From NCBI RefSeq assembly GCF_007625205.1, contig NZ_VMNI01000002.1:186001-250000 (forward strand): a stretch of DNA of 64,000 nucleotides, in the 5' to 3' direction. Of this stretch, positions 36,442 to 45,789 are shown piece by piece (position 1 is the stretch's first letter; each line of letters begins with the position of its first letter). Position numbers and translations under genes: made by a program. The stretch is from Denitromonas ohlonensis. GTDB lineage: Bacteria > Pseudomonadota > Gammaproteobacteria > Burkholderiales > Rhodocyclaceae. The notes beneath the pieces are model-generated. The model was not told where the DNA came from, searched no databases, and worked only from the letters and a program-made list of their open reading frames with translations.

Positions 36442-37434
36442 CTATTTTTTAAGACTGTCGGCGGTCACCAATCGTGTATCGACTAATACCACATCCGGAG
36501 TAGGTTCCTCATTGATCAGCCGCATGGCCATGGCGACGCCCTGAAAGCCCTGTTCCGCCGCCTGCTGGTCCACCGTCACCGCCAACCGCCCCGCCTCGAC
36601 CTCGACCACAGCTTCGTCCAAGGCGTCGAATGCGCCGACGCGCACGCCCGTCTTGCCTGTGTCCTGGAGATATTTCAGCGCCCCCAGGCCCATCATGTCA
36701 TTGGAAGCAAAGATCAGCGTGACCCCGGGATGCCGGGCAAACAGCGCCTCGGACACGGTGTAGCCTTCGTCGATCTTCCAGTTGGCACTCTCCGAGGCGA
36801 CCAGCGTCACCTGCGGATTCTCTGCCAGTGCACGCTGAGCGCCCATCAAGCGTTGTTTAGCGTTGTCAGCGCTGCGGATGCCTTCCAGAATGACGGCCTC
36901 GGCGGGCTGGGTGAGGTCCTTGACGAGATAACGCACTGCCGCATAGGCACCCTTCTCGTTATCGACACTGATGAAGGGCACCGGCGCCATGCCGGCTTGA
37001 CGGATGGCCTCCGGATCGAGCCGATTGTCGATATTGACGACCTTGATGCCCGCGTCGATTGCCGTCTTCAATACCGGCACCAGGCGCTGTGAATCACCGG
37101 GCGCAATGACAATGGCGTCCACCTTCGCGGCGATCATGTCGTCGACGATCTGGATTTGCTGCTCGATGGACGTCTCCTGAGCCGCTGTCCTGACCAGGAG
37201 GTCGACATCGAGTGCCCGTTCTGCACGACGCGCGCCCTGCTCCATCTGCACAAAGAACGGGTTGGTCAGTGTTTTCATGACCAGCGCAACACGCTTCCTG
37301 ACCGGCGCAGGTGCCGGGTCCGCCATGACGTTGTCCGGCGCCTGTGCCACCGTACGGACCGCAGGCACACTACCGTTGTCGCACGCGGTCAAAGCCAACA
37401 TGAATCCACATGCATAGAGCCACCGAACCATCAT
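36442..37434 (-). CDS. Periplasmic sugar-type binding lipoprotein (sensor partner)
   Basis: 330 residues. Signal sequence with lipobox LTAC, so probably a lipoprotein. The rest is a type I periplasmic binding protein of the ribose/LacI family: RVALVMKTLTNPFFVQMEQGARRA, DDMIAAKVDAIVIAPGDSQRLVPVLKTAIDAGIKVVNIDNRLD and TLIFASNDMMGLGALKYLQDTG are standard. No ABC permease or ATPase is near, and a hybrid kinase follows, so a role in signalling is more likely than transport. Ligand unknown. Confidence 0.9.
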   Translation of the reverse strand: MMVRWLYACGFMLALTACDNGSVPAVRTVAQAPDNVMADPAPAPVRKRVALVMKTLTNPFFVQMEQGARRAERALDVDLLVRTAAQETSIEQQIQIVDDMIAAKVDAIVIAPGDSQRLVPVLKTAIDAGIKVVNIDNRLDPEAIRQAGMAPVPFISVDNEKGAYAAVRYLVKDLTQPAEAVILEGIRSADNAKQRLMGAQRALAENPQVTLVASESANWKIDEGYTVSEALFARHPGVTLIFASNDMMGLGALKYLQDTGKTGVRVGAFDALDEAVVEVEAGRLAVTVDQQAAEQGFQGVAMAMRLINEEPTPDVVLVDTRLVTADSLKK

Positions 37435-37572
37435 TCATCACCTCGTTCCGGATATCGATAGCCCGGACGCATCGAAATGCCATTTTGTCCGGACCGAGGC
37501 GAATCATGTTAGTAGATTAAGTCGGTTAGTGCGCCAGGTTTTGCCATCATCGGCGGCCGACACCGGCCACGA

Positions 37573-38430
37573 TCACTCCTGGTAGTACCCCACCCCGATC
37601 AGCGCCCCACCTTCGCGGCGCACATACGAGCGCTTTTTCTCGACGGCATTGGTCACCGGGTTGCGCCACACGTAGTCCACCACGGCCTCTTCACCCGAGG
37701 CCGTCTTGTCGATCATTTCCTTGACGATGGCGTGGCCTTCGGCGTCGGTGAGGCCGACGGCGTCTTTGCCGGTGAGCGTGGGGTTCATGCCCATGGCGCT
37801 GAAGTTGCCGCTGCCGAGGTCGACGGCGAAGACGTAGAGGTCGTTCTGCACAAACACGCCATGGCGGTCGTTGAAGGCAGCGTTGGCTTTGTCCAGACCT
37901 TCGGTCTTGGCATAGGCGATGGCGCGAGTAAGCATTTTTTGCGCATCGGCGGCAGTGGAGCGCGGGGCGAAGTAGCCGACGCCGAGCACGTAGTCATTGA
38001 CCTTGCTCACATAGCTCACCTTGGGCTCGACGTGGTTGGTTTGGCGGTTGAGCCACATGTAGCGCACCTGGCCTTCGCCATTGCGGGCGGTGGTGTCGAT
38101 CATGTCGCGGAAGAGCGGGTTGCCGGCGGCGTCGGTGGTGCCGAGCACGTTGAGGCCGACCAGGGTTTCGGGCGCAGCGCCGCTGGCGTGATAGGTGCCT
38201 TTGTTGTCAATCACGAAGACATAGAGGTCCTTGCTGACGAACTTGCCTTTCTGATTGTTGAAGGCGGCAAAGGAACGCTCGGGGCCGTTGGCCTGCATGT
38301 ATTTGACGGCCTGGTCGAACAGGGCGCGCGCTTCGCGCGGAGTGCCACGGTCGGCGGCGAAGGCGCCGGTCATCAGGCCCAGGCCAAGGATCGCGGCAGC
38401 AGTGCAGTTCAAAGAGTGACGGCGGGTCAT
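37573..38430 (-). CDS. Periplasmic protein with two single-Cache domains
   Basis: 285 residues: signal peptide ending at GAFAADRG, then two similar halves (about 30-150 and 155-285). Each has the sCache_2 pattern: KFVSKDLYVFVIDNKGTYHASG / VFVQNDLYVFAVDLGSGNFSAMG, and YVLGVGYF / LIGVGYYQE at the ends. No kinase or methyl-accepting domain is fused, so it is a free sensor or ligand-binding protein. It lies 40 bases downstream of the response regulator gene and is probably in the same operon, supporting the adjacent two-component system. Confidence 0.87.
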   Translation of the reverse strand: MTRRHSLNCTAAAILGLGLMTGAFAADRGTPREARALFDQAVKYMQANGPERSFAAFNNQKGKFVSKDLYVFVIDNKGTYHASGAAPETLVGLNVLGTTDAAGNPLFRDMIDTTARNGEGQVRYMWLNRQTNHVEPKVSYVSKVNDYVLGVGYFAPRSTAADAQKMLTRAIAYAKTEGLDKANAAFNDRHGVFVQNDLYVFAVDLGSGNFSAMGMNPTLTGKDAVGLTDAEGHAIVKEMIDKTASGEEAVVDYVWRNPVTNAVEKKRSYVRREGGALIGVGYYQE

Positions 38431-38470
38431 GGTTTTCAGTTTCCTGTTTTTTGGTTGAATGACGTCTGGA

Positions 38471-39124
38471 TCAGCACGGCACGGACGACGGGGTCGGAAG
38501 CTCGACGAGACCGTGACGTGCCGCCAGTCGGAGAAGCGAGAAATCTGTTTCGGTGTCCAGCTTCTGGCGGACCGCCGAGAGATGGTTGAGGATGGTTTTG
38601 TGACTCAGGTGCATGTGCAGCGCGATGCGCGGGGGCGACTCGCCGCTGGCGGCCATGCGCAGCACTTCGAACTCGCGCGGAGTCAGTCGCGAGAGCAGGT
38701 CGTCCTCTTCAAGCGCCGCGTTGGCCACCCCTTGCGCAACATCCGCCGACAGCACCCGGCGACCTGCCGCAACCTGCCGGATGCCGCCGATCAGCTCGCC
38801 CGGATCGCTGCTCTTGGTGAGATAGCCCATGGCACCGGCACGGAAGGCCTGGGTCACGAAACCAGGGCTGTCATGCATGGTGAGCACCAGCACCCGAATG
38901 CCGGACGATCGGGCCAGGATGCGCCGCGTAGCCTCGATACCGCTCGCACCGCGCAGACTGAGGTCGACAACGGCGACATCGAGCGCGGTATCGCGCGCGG
39001 CGGCGTAAGCGTCATCAACGGTGGCGGCTTCGGCGGCCACGCACATGTCCGGCTCGGCATCGATCAGGCGTCGATAACCGGACCGCACGATGTTGTGGTC
39101 GTCGAGCAGAAGAATGCGGATCAT
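38471..39124 (-). CDS. NarL/FixJ-type response regulator
   Basis: 217 residues. Receiver domain with phospho-Asp54 (AVVDLSLRG) and a LuxR-type helix-turn-helix at the C terminus (LTPREFEVLRMAASGESPPRIALHMHLSHKTILNHLSAVRQKL). ATG 39124 overlaps the kinase stop (ATGA). Regulators of this type (ExaE, AgmR/PedR, ErbR) control PQQ alcohol dehydrogenases; here the divergent gene is a PQQ alcohol dehydrogenase with two palindromes in its promoter region. Confidence 0.9.
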   Translation of the reverse strand: MIRILLLDDHNIVRSGYRRLIDAEPDMCVAAEAATVDDAYAAARDTALDVAVVDLSLRGASGIEATRRILARSSGIRVLVLTMHDSPGFVTQAFRAGAMGYLTKSSDPGELIGGIRQVAAGRRVLSADVAQGVANAALEEDDLLSRLTPREFEVLRMAASGESPPRIALHMHLSHKTILNHLSAVRQKLDTETDFSLLRLAARHGLVELPTPSSVPC

Positions 39125-40419
39125 GCGCCCTCCCTTTTTGTGGCGTCGAGTGGGAGTTCCCAAGCAATCATCACGCCAGCGGCTTGTGCGTCTTCAATGC
39201 GCAGGTGGCCACCGACCATGGCGGCGCGCTCACGCATGCCGCGAATGCCGTTGCCGGCATCTCGCGCGACCGCCGCGGCACGGCCCCGACCGTTGTCGAT
39301 CACGCACATGCGCAGATGCTGGCCGACGGCCTCCAGTGCGATGCGCACCTGCGTCGCGCCGCTGTGTTTAAGCACATTGGTCAAGGCTTCCTGCAAGGTC
39401 CGGTAGAGCGCCAGCGCAGCGGGGGCCGACAGCCGCGGCAAGGCGCCGGGGAGATCGATGGTCGTCGTGATACCACCGGCACGCGCCGCCCAGCCATGGG
39501 CATGCTCACGCACGGCAGCGAGCACGCCCATGTGTTCGAGCCCGTGGGGCTTGAGGCGGGCGAGCAACTCACGCACATGGGCCTGAACCCGAACGGCTTC
39601 GCCGCGAATCGTGGCGGCTGACTCGGCCAGCGCCGACGGTTCAGCGCGCATGGCGTTGCGCTCGATATAGCTGGCCGACGCGGCGATAGCCACCAGCGAC
39701 TGACCCAGTTCGTCGTGCAGCTCACGGGCGATATCTCGACGCTCTTCCTCTTGCACGGTGATCAGACGGCGCGTCAGATCGCCTTCGCGCGCCTGCGCCG
39801 CAGCCAACTTGGCCGCGAGTTGATCGATCGCCCGCGAGATTCGGGCGAACTCAGGCAGCTCGAAACTGGCAGCGCCGTGGCTGAAACACCCCTCGCCAAT
39901 CGCTTCGAGACGACGCTCCAGATCACGAACAGGCGACAACGCGCGTCCGACCGCCCACCATACCGAAAGCAGCGACAGCACGCCGAAGGCCGCCAGCGCG
40001 GCGAGCAGACGCGAGGCGTCGTGAACGATCTCGTCAATTTCGCTGCGCGGATCGGCACGAATCACGAAGGTGTCGGCGCCGAGGGAAAAACGCTGCTCGG
40101 CGACGGGCTCGGCGTCGTCTCCCGGCAACCACGCCGCAATGGCATCGACCAGCGCCAGTGATTCATTCTGGAGCGGTCGCTCCATATCGGGACGCTCCTG
40201 CTCCACCGCCAGATGGCGCAGTTCATGCGTTCCGATCGCGCCCAGGGCCTGCGGACCGCGCTCGGCTACCGCCAGCAACAGGGTCGCCAGATGGGAGGAC
40301 GCCGCCATTTCCTCGGCCACATCCTCGCGCAAGGACGTCAGCACCAGCGTACAGGCGACCGCCAGCAAGGCCATCAGCGCAGCGCCGAGGTACAGCACGA
40401 GTTTGTGTCGCAAGTCCAT
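39121..40419 (-). CDS. Membrane histidine kinase, NarX/UhpB (HisKA_3) type
   Basis: 432 residues from ATG 40419, with GGAGG upstream. Helix near 5-28, periplasmic part to about 135, second helix to about 157, HAMP, dimerisation/phosphotransfer region with His235 in ARELHDELGQ, and a HATPase with NVLKHS and DNGRG and GNGIRGMRER. It forms a pair with the response regulator next to it. Divergent to the calcium-type PQQ alcohol dehydrogenase. Confidence 0.92.
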   Translation of the reverse strand: MDLRHKLVLYLGAALMALLAVACTLVLTSLREDVAEEMAASSHLATLLLAVAERGPQALGAIGTHELRHLAVEQERPDMERPLQNESLALVDAIAAWLPGDDAEPVAEQRFSLGADTFVIRADPRSEIDEIVHDASRLLAALAAFGVLSLLSVWWAVGRALSPVRDLERRLEAIGEGCFSHGAASFELPEFARISRAIDQLAAKLAAAQAREGDLTRRLITVQEEERRDIARELHDELGQSLVAIAASASYIERNAMRAEPSALAESAATIRGEAVRVQAHVRELLARLKPHGLEHMGVLAAVREHAHGWAARAGGITTTIDLPGALPRLSAPAALALYRTLQEALTNVLKHSGATQVRIALEAVGQHLRMCVIDNGRGRAAAVARDAGNGIRGMRERAAMVGGHLRIEDAQAAGVMIAWELPLDATKREGA

Positions 40420-40480
40420 GGATCGCCTCCGTTTCTGGATGACTCCTTCGCAAGCGACGTGCCTGCACCGGCATGGTCGC

Positions 40481-40519
40481 CGGGAAAATTTCCCGGTTCG
40501 CGCGGGAAAGCATCCCGCG
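40481..40519. promoter_or_regulatory. Two tandem palindromes upstream of the PQQ alcohol dehydrogenase
   Basis: CGGGAAA-A-TTTCCCG at 40481-40495 and CGCGGGA-AAGCA-TCCCGCG at 40501-40519. Both contain a GGGAAA...CCC 13-mer; their centres are 22 bases apart. They lie between the divergent histidine kinase and alcohol dehydrogenase genes, suited as operators for the NarL-type regulator encoded in the same locus. Confidence 0.6.
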
Positions 40520-40629
40520 CCGTCGCCAGGACCGGACCCGATACTGAGTGCGTCACTCAACGCTGCGCCGCAAACACCCGAGCCGGCGGACACATCAACA
40601 CCATTCACCCCCGGAGACAAGGAACCACC

Positions 40630-42513
40630 ATGACACCACGCCCCCTGCCATTTCGGCCTCAACTGCGCCCCCTCGTGCTGGCCATCGCGGCCTGCATTGC
40701 CATGCCCGCCGCTGCGGCCAAACTGGTCAGCTGGGAAGACATCCAGAACGACCACCAGACGACCACCGATGTTCTGTCCTACGGTCTGGGCCTCAAGGCT
40801 CAGCGTCACAGCCCGCTCAAGCAGATCAACACAAAAACGGTCGCCGCACTGGCGCCGGCCTGGAGCTTTTCCTTTGGTGGCGAAAAGCAGCGCGGCCAGG
40901 AAGCCCAGGCGCTGGTGCACGAAGGCGTCATCTATGTGACGGCGTCGTACTCGCGCTTCTTCGCCATTGATGCCAAGAGCGGCAAGCGCCTGTGGGAATA
41001 CGAGCATCGTCTGCCCGATGACATCCGCCCGTGTTGCGACGTGGTTAACCGGGGTCCGGCCATCTACGGTGACAAGGTGTTCTTCGGCACGCTCGACGCC
41101 GCCATGGTGGCGCTCAACAAGGACACCGGCAAAGTCGTGTGGAAGAAGAAGTTTGCCGACCACAAGGTGGGCTACACGATGACCGGCGCACCGTTTGTGG
41201 TGAAAGACCAGAAGAGCGGCAAAGTGCTGCTGGTGCACGGCTCGTCGGGTGACGAATTCGGCGTGGTCGGCTGGCTGTTTGCGCGCGACCCGGACACCGG
41301 CGAGGAAGTGTGGGCACGGCCGATGGTCGAGGGCCACATGGGCCGCCTCAATGGCAAAGACAGCACGCCCACCGGCGACGCCAAGGCGCCGAGCTGGCCG
41401 AATGACCCGAAGTCGCCCACCGGCAAGGTCGAGGCCTGGAGCCACGGCGGCGGCGCGCCCTGGCAGACCGCCAGCTTCGACATCGAGAACAACATGGTGG
41501 TCATCGGTGCCGGCAACCCGGCGCCGTGGAACACCTGGAAGCGCACCGCCCCCGGCGACGATCCGCGCAACTGGGACAGCCTGTTCACCTCCGGCCAGGC
41601 CTATGTCGACGCCAGCACCGGCGAGCTCAAGGGCTTCTACCAGCACACCCCGAACGACGCCTGGGATTTCTCGGGCAACAACTCGGTGGTGCTCTTCGAG
41701 TACAAGGATCCGAAGACCGGCAAGCAGGTCAAGGCCTCGGCACACGCCGACCGCAACGGTTTCTTCTTCGTCACCGACCGCGAGAAGCTGGCCAAAGGGG
41801 CGGGCTACCCCAACAAGCCCACATCGCTGATCGGCGCATGGCCATTTGTTGATGGCATCACCTGGGCGACCGGTTTCGACCTGAAGACCGGCAAGCCGAT
41901 CGAGAACAACAACCGCCCACCACAGCCCAAGAACGGCGCCGACAAGGGTGACTCGGTCTATGTTTCACCGCCCTTCCTCGGCGGCACCAACTGGATGCCC
42001 ATGTCGTACAGCCCCGAGACCGGTCTGTTCTACGTGCCGGCCAACCACTGGGCCATGGACTACTGGACCGAGCACCTGACCTACAAGGCCGGATCGGCCT
42101 ATCTCGGCCAGGGCTTCCGCATCAAGAAGCTGTTCGACGACCACGTCGGCGTGTTCCGCGCCATCGACCCCAAGACCGGCAAAATCGTCTGGGAACACAA
42201 GGAAGCCTTCCCGCTGTGGGCCGGTACGCTCACCACCGCGGGCGGCCTGATGTTCTCGGGCACCTCCGATGGTTACGTCAAGGCATTTGACGCGAACACG
42301 GGTGACGAACTATGGAAGTTCCAGACCGGCTCGGGGGTGGTCTCGGTACCGATCACCTGGGAAATGGACGGTGAGCAGTATGTCGGCATCCAGTCCGGCT
42401 ACGGTGGAGCGGTACCGCTGTGGGGTGGCGATCTGGCAGAGCTGACCCGCCAGGTCACCCAAGGCGGTTCGTTCTGGGTGTTCAAACTGCCCAAGCAACT
42501 GGCTGCCAACTAA
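40630..42513 (+). CDS. PQQ-dependent alcohol dehydrogenase, calcium type (PedE/ExaA-like)
   Basis: 627 residues: signal peptide ending at PAAAAK, then the eight-bladed quinoprotein propeller. Adjacent Cys135-Cys136 ([10 protein letters not shown]) form the typical vicinal disulfide; Asn296 in GNPAPWN and the catalytic Asp346 in AWDFSGN bind the metal. The position two after the catalytic Asp is Ser, not Asp, which marks a calcium-type enzyme. Tryptophan-docking repeats (GKRLWEYEHR, GKVVWKKKF, GKIVWEHKEAFPLWAGT) are present. No C-terminal haem domain, so it needs an external cytochrome c. A pentapeptide protein and a cytochrome c-550 follow. Confidence 0.95.
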   Translation: MTPRPLPFRPQLRPLVLAIAACIAMPAAAAKLVSWEDIQNDHQTTTDVLSYGLGLKAQRHSPLKQINTKTVAALAPAWSFSFGGEKQRGQEAQALVHEGVIYVTASYSRFFAIDAKSGKRLWEYEHRLPDDIRPCCDVVNRGPAIYGDKVFFGTLDAAMVALNKDTGKVVWKKKFADHKVGYTMTGAPFVVKDQKSGKVLLVHGSSGDEFGVVGWLFARDPDTGEEVWARPMVEGHMGRLNGKDSTPTGDAKAPSWPNDPKSPTGKVEAWSHGGGAPWQTASFDIENNMVVIGAGNPAPWNTWKRTAPGDDPRNWDSLFTSGQAYVDASTGELKGFYQHTPNDAWDFSGNNSVVLFEYKDPKTGKQVKASAHADRNGFFFVTDREKLAKGAGYPNKPTSLIGAWPFVDGITWATGFDLKTGKPIENNNRPPQPKNGADKGDSVYVSPPFLGGTNWMPMSYSPETGLFYVPANHWAMDYWTEHLTYKAGSAYLGQGFRIKKLFDDHVGVFRAIDPKTGKIVWEHKEAFPLWAGTLTTAGGLMFSGTSDGYVKAFDANTGDELWKFQTGSGVVSVPITWEMDGEQYVGIQSGYGGAVPLWGGDLAELTRQVTQGGSFWVFKLPKQLAAN

Positions 42514-42523
42514 GGCGACAAGT

Positions 42524-42549
42524 CCGGGGCGGCCCACAGGCTGCCCCGG
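42524..42549. repeat. Stem-loop between PQQ alcohol dehydrogenase and pentapeptide genes
   Basis: CCGGGGCGGC (42524-42533) pairs with GCTGCCCCGG (42540-42549) with one G-T pair and a six-base loop. No T run, so it is more likely an attenuating or protective stem than a full terminator. Confidence 0.5.
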
Positions 42550-42569
42550 CGCACCCCGGAACCCACACC

Positions 42570-43160
42570 ATGTCCCGATCTGCATTACTCATCCCCCTGA
42601 TCGCCACGGCGTTGATCAACCAGGCCAGCGCCGCCGATACCGCATCGACCGATGCGGAGGAAACGCTGGTCATCAACGGTTGCCCAATCTGGCCCTATAC
42701 CCGTTGCCCCGGCGCCGATCTGCGCCACGCCGATCTGCTCGGCAAGAACCTCGCGGGTGCCGACCTGCGCGGCGCCAATCTGACGCGGGCCGACCTGCGT
42801 GCCGCCAACCTCGCCGGCGCCAACCTGGAGGGGGCCAACCTCACCGCCGCACGCCTGCAAAAAGCCAACGCACCGGCCGCCAATTTCCGCCACGCCACAC
42901 TGGTGGGCGCCGATCTGGAAGCCGCACGACTGATGCGCAGCGATTTGTCCGGCGCCGATCTGACGGGGGCCAGCCTGGAGTTCGCGCGGCTGAACTTCGC
43001 TTGGCTCGCAGGCGCTCAACTGGTCTCGGCCAATTTGCAGGAGGCGAAATTTGCGACGGTCAATCTACGCGGCGCTCGAATGGAGGGCTGTGTGACGCGT
43101 TTCACCATCTTCCCCGACGCTGATTTTGAAAACTGCCAGGGTTGCCCAACCGGCTGGTAG
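42570..43160 (+). CDS. Exported pentapeptide-repeat protein
   Basis: 196 residues with a signal peptide ending at QASAADT. Residues about 45-175 contain tandem A(D/N)LxX repeats (GADLRHADLLGKNLAGADLR, GANLTRADLRAANLAGANL), forming a right-handed beta helix. Cys pairs at both ends (INGCPIWPYTRCPG and ENCQGCPTG) may cap it by disulfides in the periplasm. A pentapeptide protein gene also sits beside pedE in Pseudomonas putida. Role unknown; it may be a scaffold or chaperone for the dehydrogenase. Confidence 0.88.
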   Translation: MSRSALLIPLIATALINQASAADTASTDAEETLVINGCPIWPYTRCPGADLRHADLLGKNLAGADLRGANLTRADLRAANLAGANLEGANLTAARLQKANAPAANFRHATLVGADLEAARLMRSDLSGADLTGASLEFARLNFAWLAGAQLVSANLQEAKFATVNLRGARMEGCVTRFTIFPDADFENCQGCPTGW

Positions 43161-43184
43161 CGCACGCCGACAAGAGACTATCTC

Positions 43185-43658
43185 ATGCCACACACACCAA
43201 GCCGCCTCGCCGCCATCGGTCTGCTCTGCGCCAGCGCGCTGATGGCACCCGCACATGCCACGACACCGCGTGCGCCGGAAGTCGACAGCTCGGCACTCGC
43301 TCCGCTCGCCAACCCAGACGGCGAGACCAACCCCTATCGAAACGACCCGCGCGCGATCGCCATCGGCCGCGACGCCTTCAATCAAAGTTGCGCCAGCTGC
43401 CATGGCGTCGATGCCGACGCAAGTCGCTCGCCTGCGCCTGACCTGCGCCGCATCGGCCGTCTCTGTGCTCGCGTGCCCGAACCGGATCTCAAGCGCCGCT
43501 GCCTGGCCGACGCAGATGTGTATTTCCGCAGCACGGTCGAAAAAGGCAAGATCAAACTCGGCATCGAACACATGCCGCCATGGAAAGACATTCTTCCGAC
43601 AGAGCTGATCTGGGCAATCCGCAGCTTCGTCGAAACCGCTCAGGGCCAGCGCCTATGA
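43185..43658 (+). CDS. Cytochrome c-550, PedF-like (second copy)
   Basis: 157 residues: signal peptide ending at PAHATTP, NPYRNDPRAIAIGRDAFNQ, haem site CASCH, and Met in GIEHMPPWKD as likely sixth ligand. Compared with the cytochrome at 20033, it has an added Cys-containing insert (RLCARVPEPDLKRRCLAD) before the Met. It follows the pentapeptide gene by 24 bases and very likely takes electrons from the calcium-type alcohol dehydrogenase. Confidence 0.9.
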   Translation: MPHTPSRLAAIGLLCASALMAPAHATTPRAPEVDSSALAPLANPDGETNPYRNDPRAIAIGRDAFNQSCASCHGVDADASRSPAPDLRRIGRLCARVPEPDLKRRCLADADVYFRSTVEKGKIKLGIEHMPPWKDILPTELIWAIRSFVETAQGQRL

Positions 43659-43747
43659 CGCACCCCGTCGCAGCGTCCACGCAAACGGAGCGGCATGCGC
43701 AGCGTTTCGCGCATGCCGCCCCGCCGGCGAAGGTCAAACGCGGTGGA

Positions 43748-45532
43748 TCAGCTCTTGTGGAGCTTGAACACCCACACCGAACCGCCCTGCTCGAGGAAGT
43801 TCACCCGCTTGGCGACATCACCGCCCCACAGCGGCACCGCGCCACCCCAGCCGGAGACCACGGCGATGTACTGCTCGCCGTCCTGCTCCCAGGTGACCGG
43901 AGGTGCGACCACGCCGGAGCCGGTCTGGAAGCTCCACACTTCCTTGCCGGTGGTAGCGTCCAGCGCCTTCAGGTAGCCCTCAGGCGTGCCATAGAAGGCG
44001 AGGTTGCCGGCGGTGGTGAGCACACCACCCCACAGCGGGGCGTAGTTCTTGTTTTCCCACACGATCTTGCCGGTGACCGGATCGACCGCGCGCAGCGCGC
44101 CGATGTAGTCCTCGTTCAAGGCCTTGATGGTGAAGCCAGCGCCCAGGTAGGCGGCGCCTTTCTTGTACGACACGGGCTCGTTCCAGATGTCCATCGCCCA
44201 CTCGTTGGCCGGCACGTAGAAGTAGCCGGTCTTCGGGTTGTAGGCGATCTGCTGCTGGTTCTTGCCGCCGAGGAAGGACGGTGCGGAGGTAACCACTTCG
44301 CCTTTCTTGCCGTCAGCGCCCTTGGTCGGGTCGCCGGGGCGATTGGCGTCGTCATACACCGGGCGGCCGGTCTTCAGGTCGATGCTCTTGGCCCAGGTGA
44401 TCTTGTTCACGAACGGGAAAGCGTTGAGCAGCTTGCCGTTGGTGCGGTCGAGCACGAAGAAGAAGCCGTTGCGGTCGGCCTTGCCACCGGCCTTGATGGT
44501 CTTGCCGTCCTTGACGTAGTCGAAGGAGACAAACTCGTTCACCCCGTCGTAGTCCCAGCCGTCGTGCGGCGTGGTCTGATAGTGCCAAACGATCTTGCCG
44601 TTTTCCGGGTTGATCGCCACGGTGGAGGACGAGAACAGGTTGTCGCCCGGGCGCAGGTGGCTGTTCCACGGGGCCGGGTTGCCGGTGCCGGCGAAGATCA
44701 GGTTGGTTTCCGGATCGTAGGTGGCGCCGGCCCAGGTGGCTGCGCCGCCGGTCTTCCACAGGTCGCCCGGCCAGGTGGCGTTGGTGGTGCCGGAGATGCC
44801 GTTGTCCTTCGCTTTGCCGTCGGCGCCGTAGGTGTAGCCCATGTGGCCTTCGACCACCGGACGCACCCACTTCATCTTGCCGGTCAGGGCGTCTCGCGCC
44901 TCGACACGGCCGATCACGCCGAACTCACCGCCGGACACGCCGGAGATGACCATGCCTTTGACGATGATCGGTGCGGCGGTCATCGAGTAGCCGGCGTGGT
45001 AGTCGTCGACCTTCTCTTTCCACACCACCTTGCCGGTTTCACGGTTCAGCGCCACCAGTTGCGCGTCGAGCGTGCCGAAGATCACCAGATCACCAAACAG
45101 TGCGGCGCCGCGGTTGACCACGTCGCAACACGGCATGATGCCGTCGGGCAGGCGATGCTCGTATTTCCACAGCTTCTTGCCGGTCTTCACATCCAGCGCG
45201 AAGATGCGGCTGTAGGAGGCGGTGACGAACATCACGCCGTCGTGAATCAGCGGCTGCGATTCCTGCCCGCGCTGCTTCTCCCCGCCAAAAGACATCGACC
45301 ACACCGGCACCAGATCTTTCACCGACTCGGTGTTGATCTTGTCCAGCGCCGAATAACGCTGCCCCTGCGTGCCCATGCCGAAAGACACCACATCGTTCGC
45401 GGTAGCCGCGTCCTGCACGATGTCGGCGTCGCTCACGCCTTTTGCCTGGATGCTGCCCATGCCCATCACCGAAGCGGCGATCAGCGAGACTGCGGCGGCC
45501 CAGTGCTTGTTGGATTTGCTCCTGCCTTCCAT
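43748..45532 (-). CDS. PQQ-dependent alcohol dehydrogenase, lanthanide type (PedH-like)
   Basis: 594 residues from ATG 45532, with AAGGAGG upstream. Signal peptide ends near SIQAKG. Vicinal Cys135-Cys136 ([10 protein letters not shown]), metal-binding Asn285 (GNPAPWN), catalytic Asp327 in GWDYDGVNE, and Asp329 two residues on. That extra Asp is the signature of lanthanide-dependent enzymes such as XoxF and PedH; the calcium enzyme in this window has Ser there. It ends convergent to the cytochrome gene at 43658. A sigma-54 promoter lies at 45612 and a shared dyad at 45790. Confidence 0.94.
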   Translation of the reverse strand: MEGRSKSNKHWAAAVSLIAASVMGMGSIQAKGVSDADIVQDAATANDVVSFGMGTQGQRYSALDKINTESVKDLVPVWSMSFGGEKQRGQESQPLIHDGVMFVTASYSRIFALDVKTGKKLWKYEHRLPDGIMPCCDVVNRGAALFGDLVIFGTLDAQLVALNRETGKVVWKEKVDDYHAGYSMTAAPIIVKGMVISGVSGGEFGVIGRVEARDALTGKMKWVRPVVEGHMGYTYGADGKAKDNGISGTTNATWPGDLWKTGGAATWAGATYDPETNLIFAGTGNPAPWNSHLRPGDNLFSSSTVAINPENGKIVWHYQTTPHDGWDYDGVNEFVSFDYVKDGKTIKAGGKADRNGFFFVLDRTNGKLLNAFPFVNKITWAKSIDLKTGRPVYDDANRPGDPTKGADGKKGEVVTSAPSFLGGKNQQQIAYNPKTGYFYVPANEWAMDIWNEPVSYKKGAAYLGAGFTIKALNEDYIGALRAVDPVTGKIVWENKNYAPLWGGVLTTAGNLAFYGTPEGYLKALDATTGKEVWSFQTGSGVVAPPVTWEQDGEQYIAVVSGWGGAVPLWGGDVAKRVNFLEQGGSVWVFKLHKS

Positions 45533-45611
45533 TGAGTAACCTCCTTGAGTTTTCTTGTCCTGCCCTGTGCTCACCCAGGCGGGCAAAACCAGGACATGGC
45601 AGGGGTCTTCC

Positions 45612-45626
45612 GCAAGAGGCATGCCA
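45612..45626 (-). promoter_or_regulatory. Sigma-54 promoter of the lanthanide-type alcohol dehydrogenase
   Basis: On the minus strand: TGGCATG-CCTC-TTGC. One change (C to T) from TGGCACG-N4-TTGC, with correct GG-GC spacing. Transcription would begin near 45601, leaving about 68 bases before ATG 45532. Confidence 0.72.
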
Positions 45627-45789
45627 TTGAGCGACACCTGTCGCACCTGGGCAGAGCGATCACCCATCAAGCGCGCGCCAACACTCGCTATCAGCACCGT
45701 CAACGAGTCCTGAACACGTATCGCGCCGCCCACCGCGCCCCGCGATCTGATCAGCCGCGGACGCACGGGCTGCTTCGAAACACGTCACG

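Noticed and set aside
39121-41745. Extension of the histidine kinase frame upstream to 41745
   Set aside because: The extra part overlaps the divergent PQQ dehydrogenase antisense. ATG 40419 has a good ribosome site and begins right at the membrane helix.
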